DNA of 5,641 nt from NCBI GenBank assembly GCA_947630155.1, contig CANRGM010000060.1, positions 1 through 5,641 on the forward strand. The letters are read 5' to 3'. Below are positions 5,569 through 5,641 of the stretch, in pieces; position 1 is the first letter of the stretch; each line of letters begins with the position of its first letter. The DNA is from an uncultured Clostridia bacterium (GTDB lineage: Bacteria; Bacillota; Clostridia; TANB77; CAG-508). Below the pieces are notes generated by a model that was not told where the DNA came from, did not search any database, and saw only the letters and a list, made by a program, of their open reading frames with translations. Position numbers and translations under genes: made by a program.

Positions 5569-5641
5569 GGGAGCCGTCCAATAGTACTAGTTATGTAACG
5601 TGATAAAATATATTAATATTCCGTTCGTTTGCTGGCGCTTG
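5569..5641 (+). repeat. Large hairpin repeat element, copy 2 (left part, cut by window end)
   Basis: This matches the left arm and core of the element at 4010-4181 in the same orientation. Shared blocks are GGGAGCCGTC, TAGTTATGTAA, AAATATATTAA and the identical 20-mer ATTCCGTTCGTTTGCTGGCG (5618-5637). The arm differs at several positions and by one indel, while the core is unchanged. The loop and right arm lie outside the window. It starts 10 bp after the gatC stop. Confidence 0.85.

Noticed and set aside
4010..5641. Integron-like attC sites bracketing gene cassettes
   Set aside because: The arms are far more perfectly paired than attC sites, core-site GTTRRRY motifs are not placed as required, no integrase is present, and the enclosed genes are housekeeping genes.

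Overview
The window looks like chromosomal DNA from a low-GC member of the Bacillota, most likely a Clostridia-type anaerobe. This rests on the strong A+T bias, AGA/TTA-dominated codons, GGAGG-type ribosome binding sites, consensus sigma-A promoters, a fermentative bifunctional AdhE, an Hsp33 chaperone and a GatC subunit. I cannot name genus or species from sequence alone.

Layout, left to right: (1) an unrecognised two-pass membrane protein (123-677, +); (2) a 214-bp intergenic region with a small hairpin at the stop codon, a REP-like inverted repeat built on a TGTCAATGGGGACGGAG unit, and a consensus promoter; (3) adhE (892-3501, +), ended by a strong bidirectional terminator; (4) a 102-aa cysteine-containing protein of unknown function on the minus strand (3550-3858), with its own promoter and an operator-like palindrome at its predicted transcription start; (5) a divergent intergenic region of about 430 bp holding a large hairpin element (about 4010-4181) with 43-bp arms and a GC-rich loop; (6) hslO (4294-5178, +); (7) gatC (5272-5559, +); (8) the left part of a second, same-orientation copy of the hairpin element, beginning about 10 bp after gatC and cut by the window end.

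The recognised genes are housekeeping or central-fermentation functions: AdhE regenerates NAD+ by making ethanol from acetyl-CoA, Hsp33 protects proteins during oxidative stress, and GatC belongs to the amidotransferase that makes Gln-tRNA(Gln) and/or Asn-tRNA(Asn). I see no shared pathway and no single operon; nearly every gene has its own promoter candidate.

The less ordinary content lies between and inside the genes. The main item is a repeat family whose two copies share a 20-bp core but differ in the arms. Others are an internal ribosome-binding site in adhE placed exactly at the ADH domain boundary, and a small compositionally distinct minus-strand gene. I did not find a convincing new multi-gene system; the hairpin repeat family is the best candidate for something undescribed.
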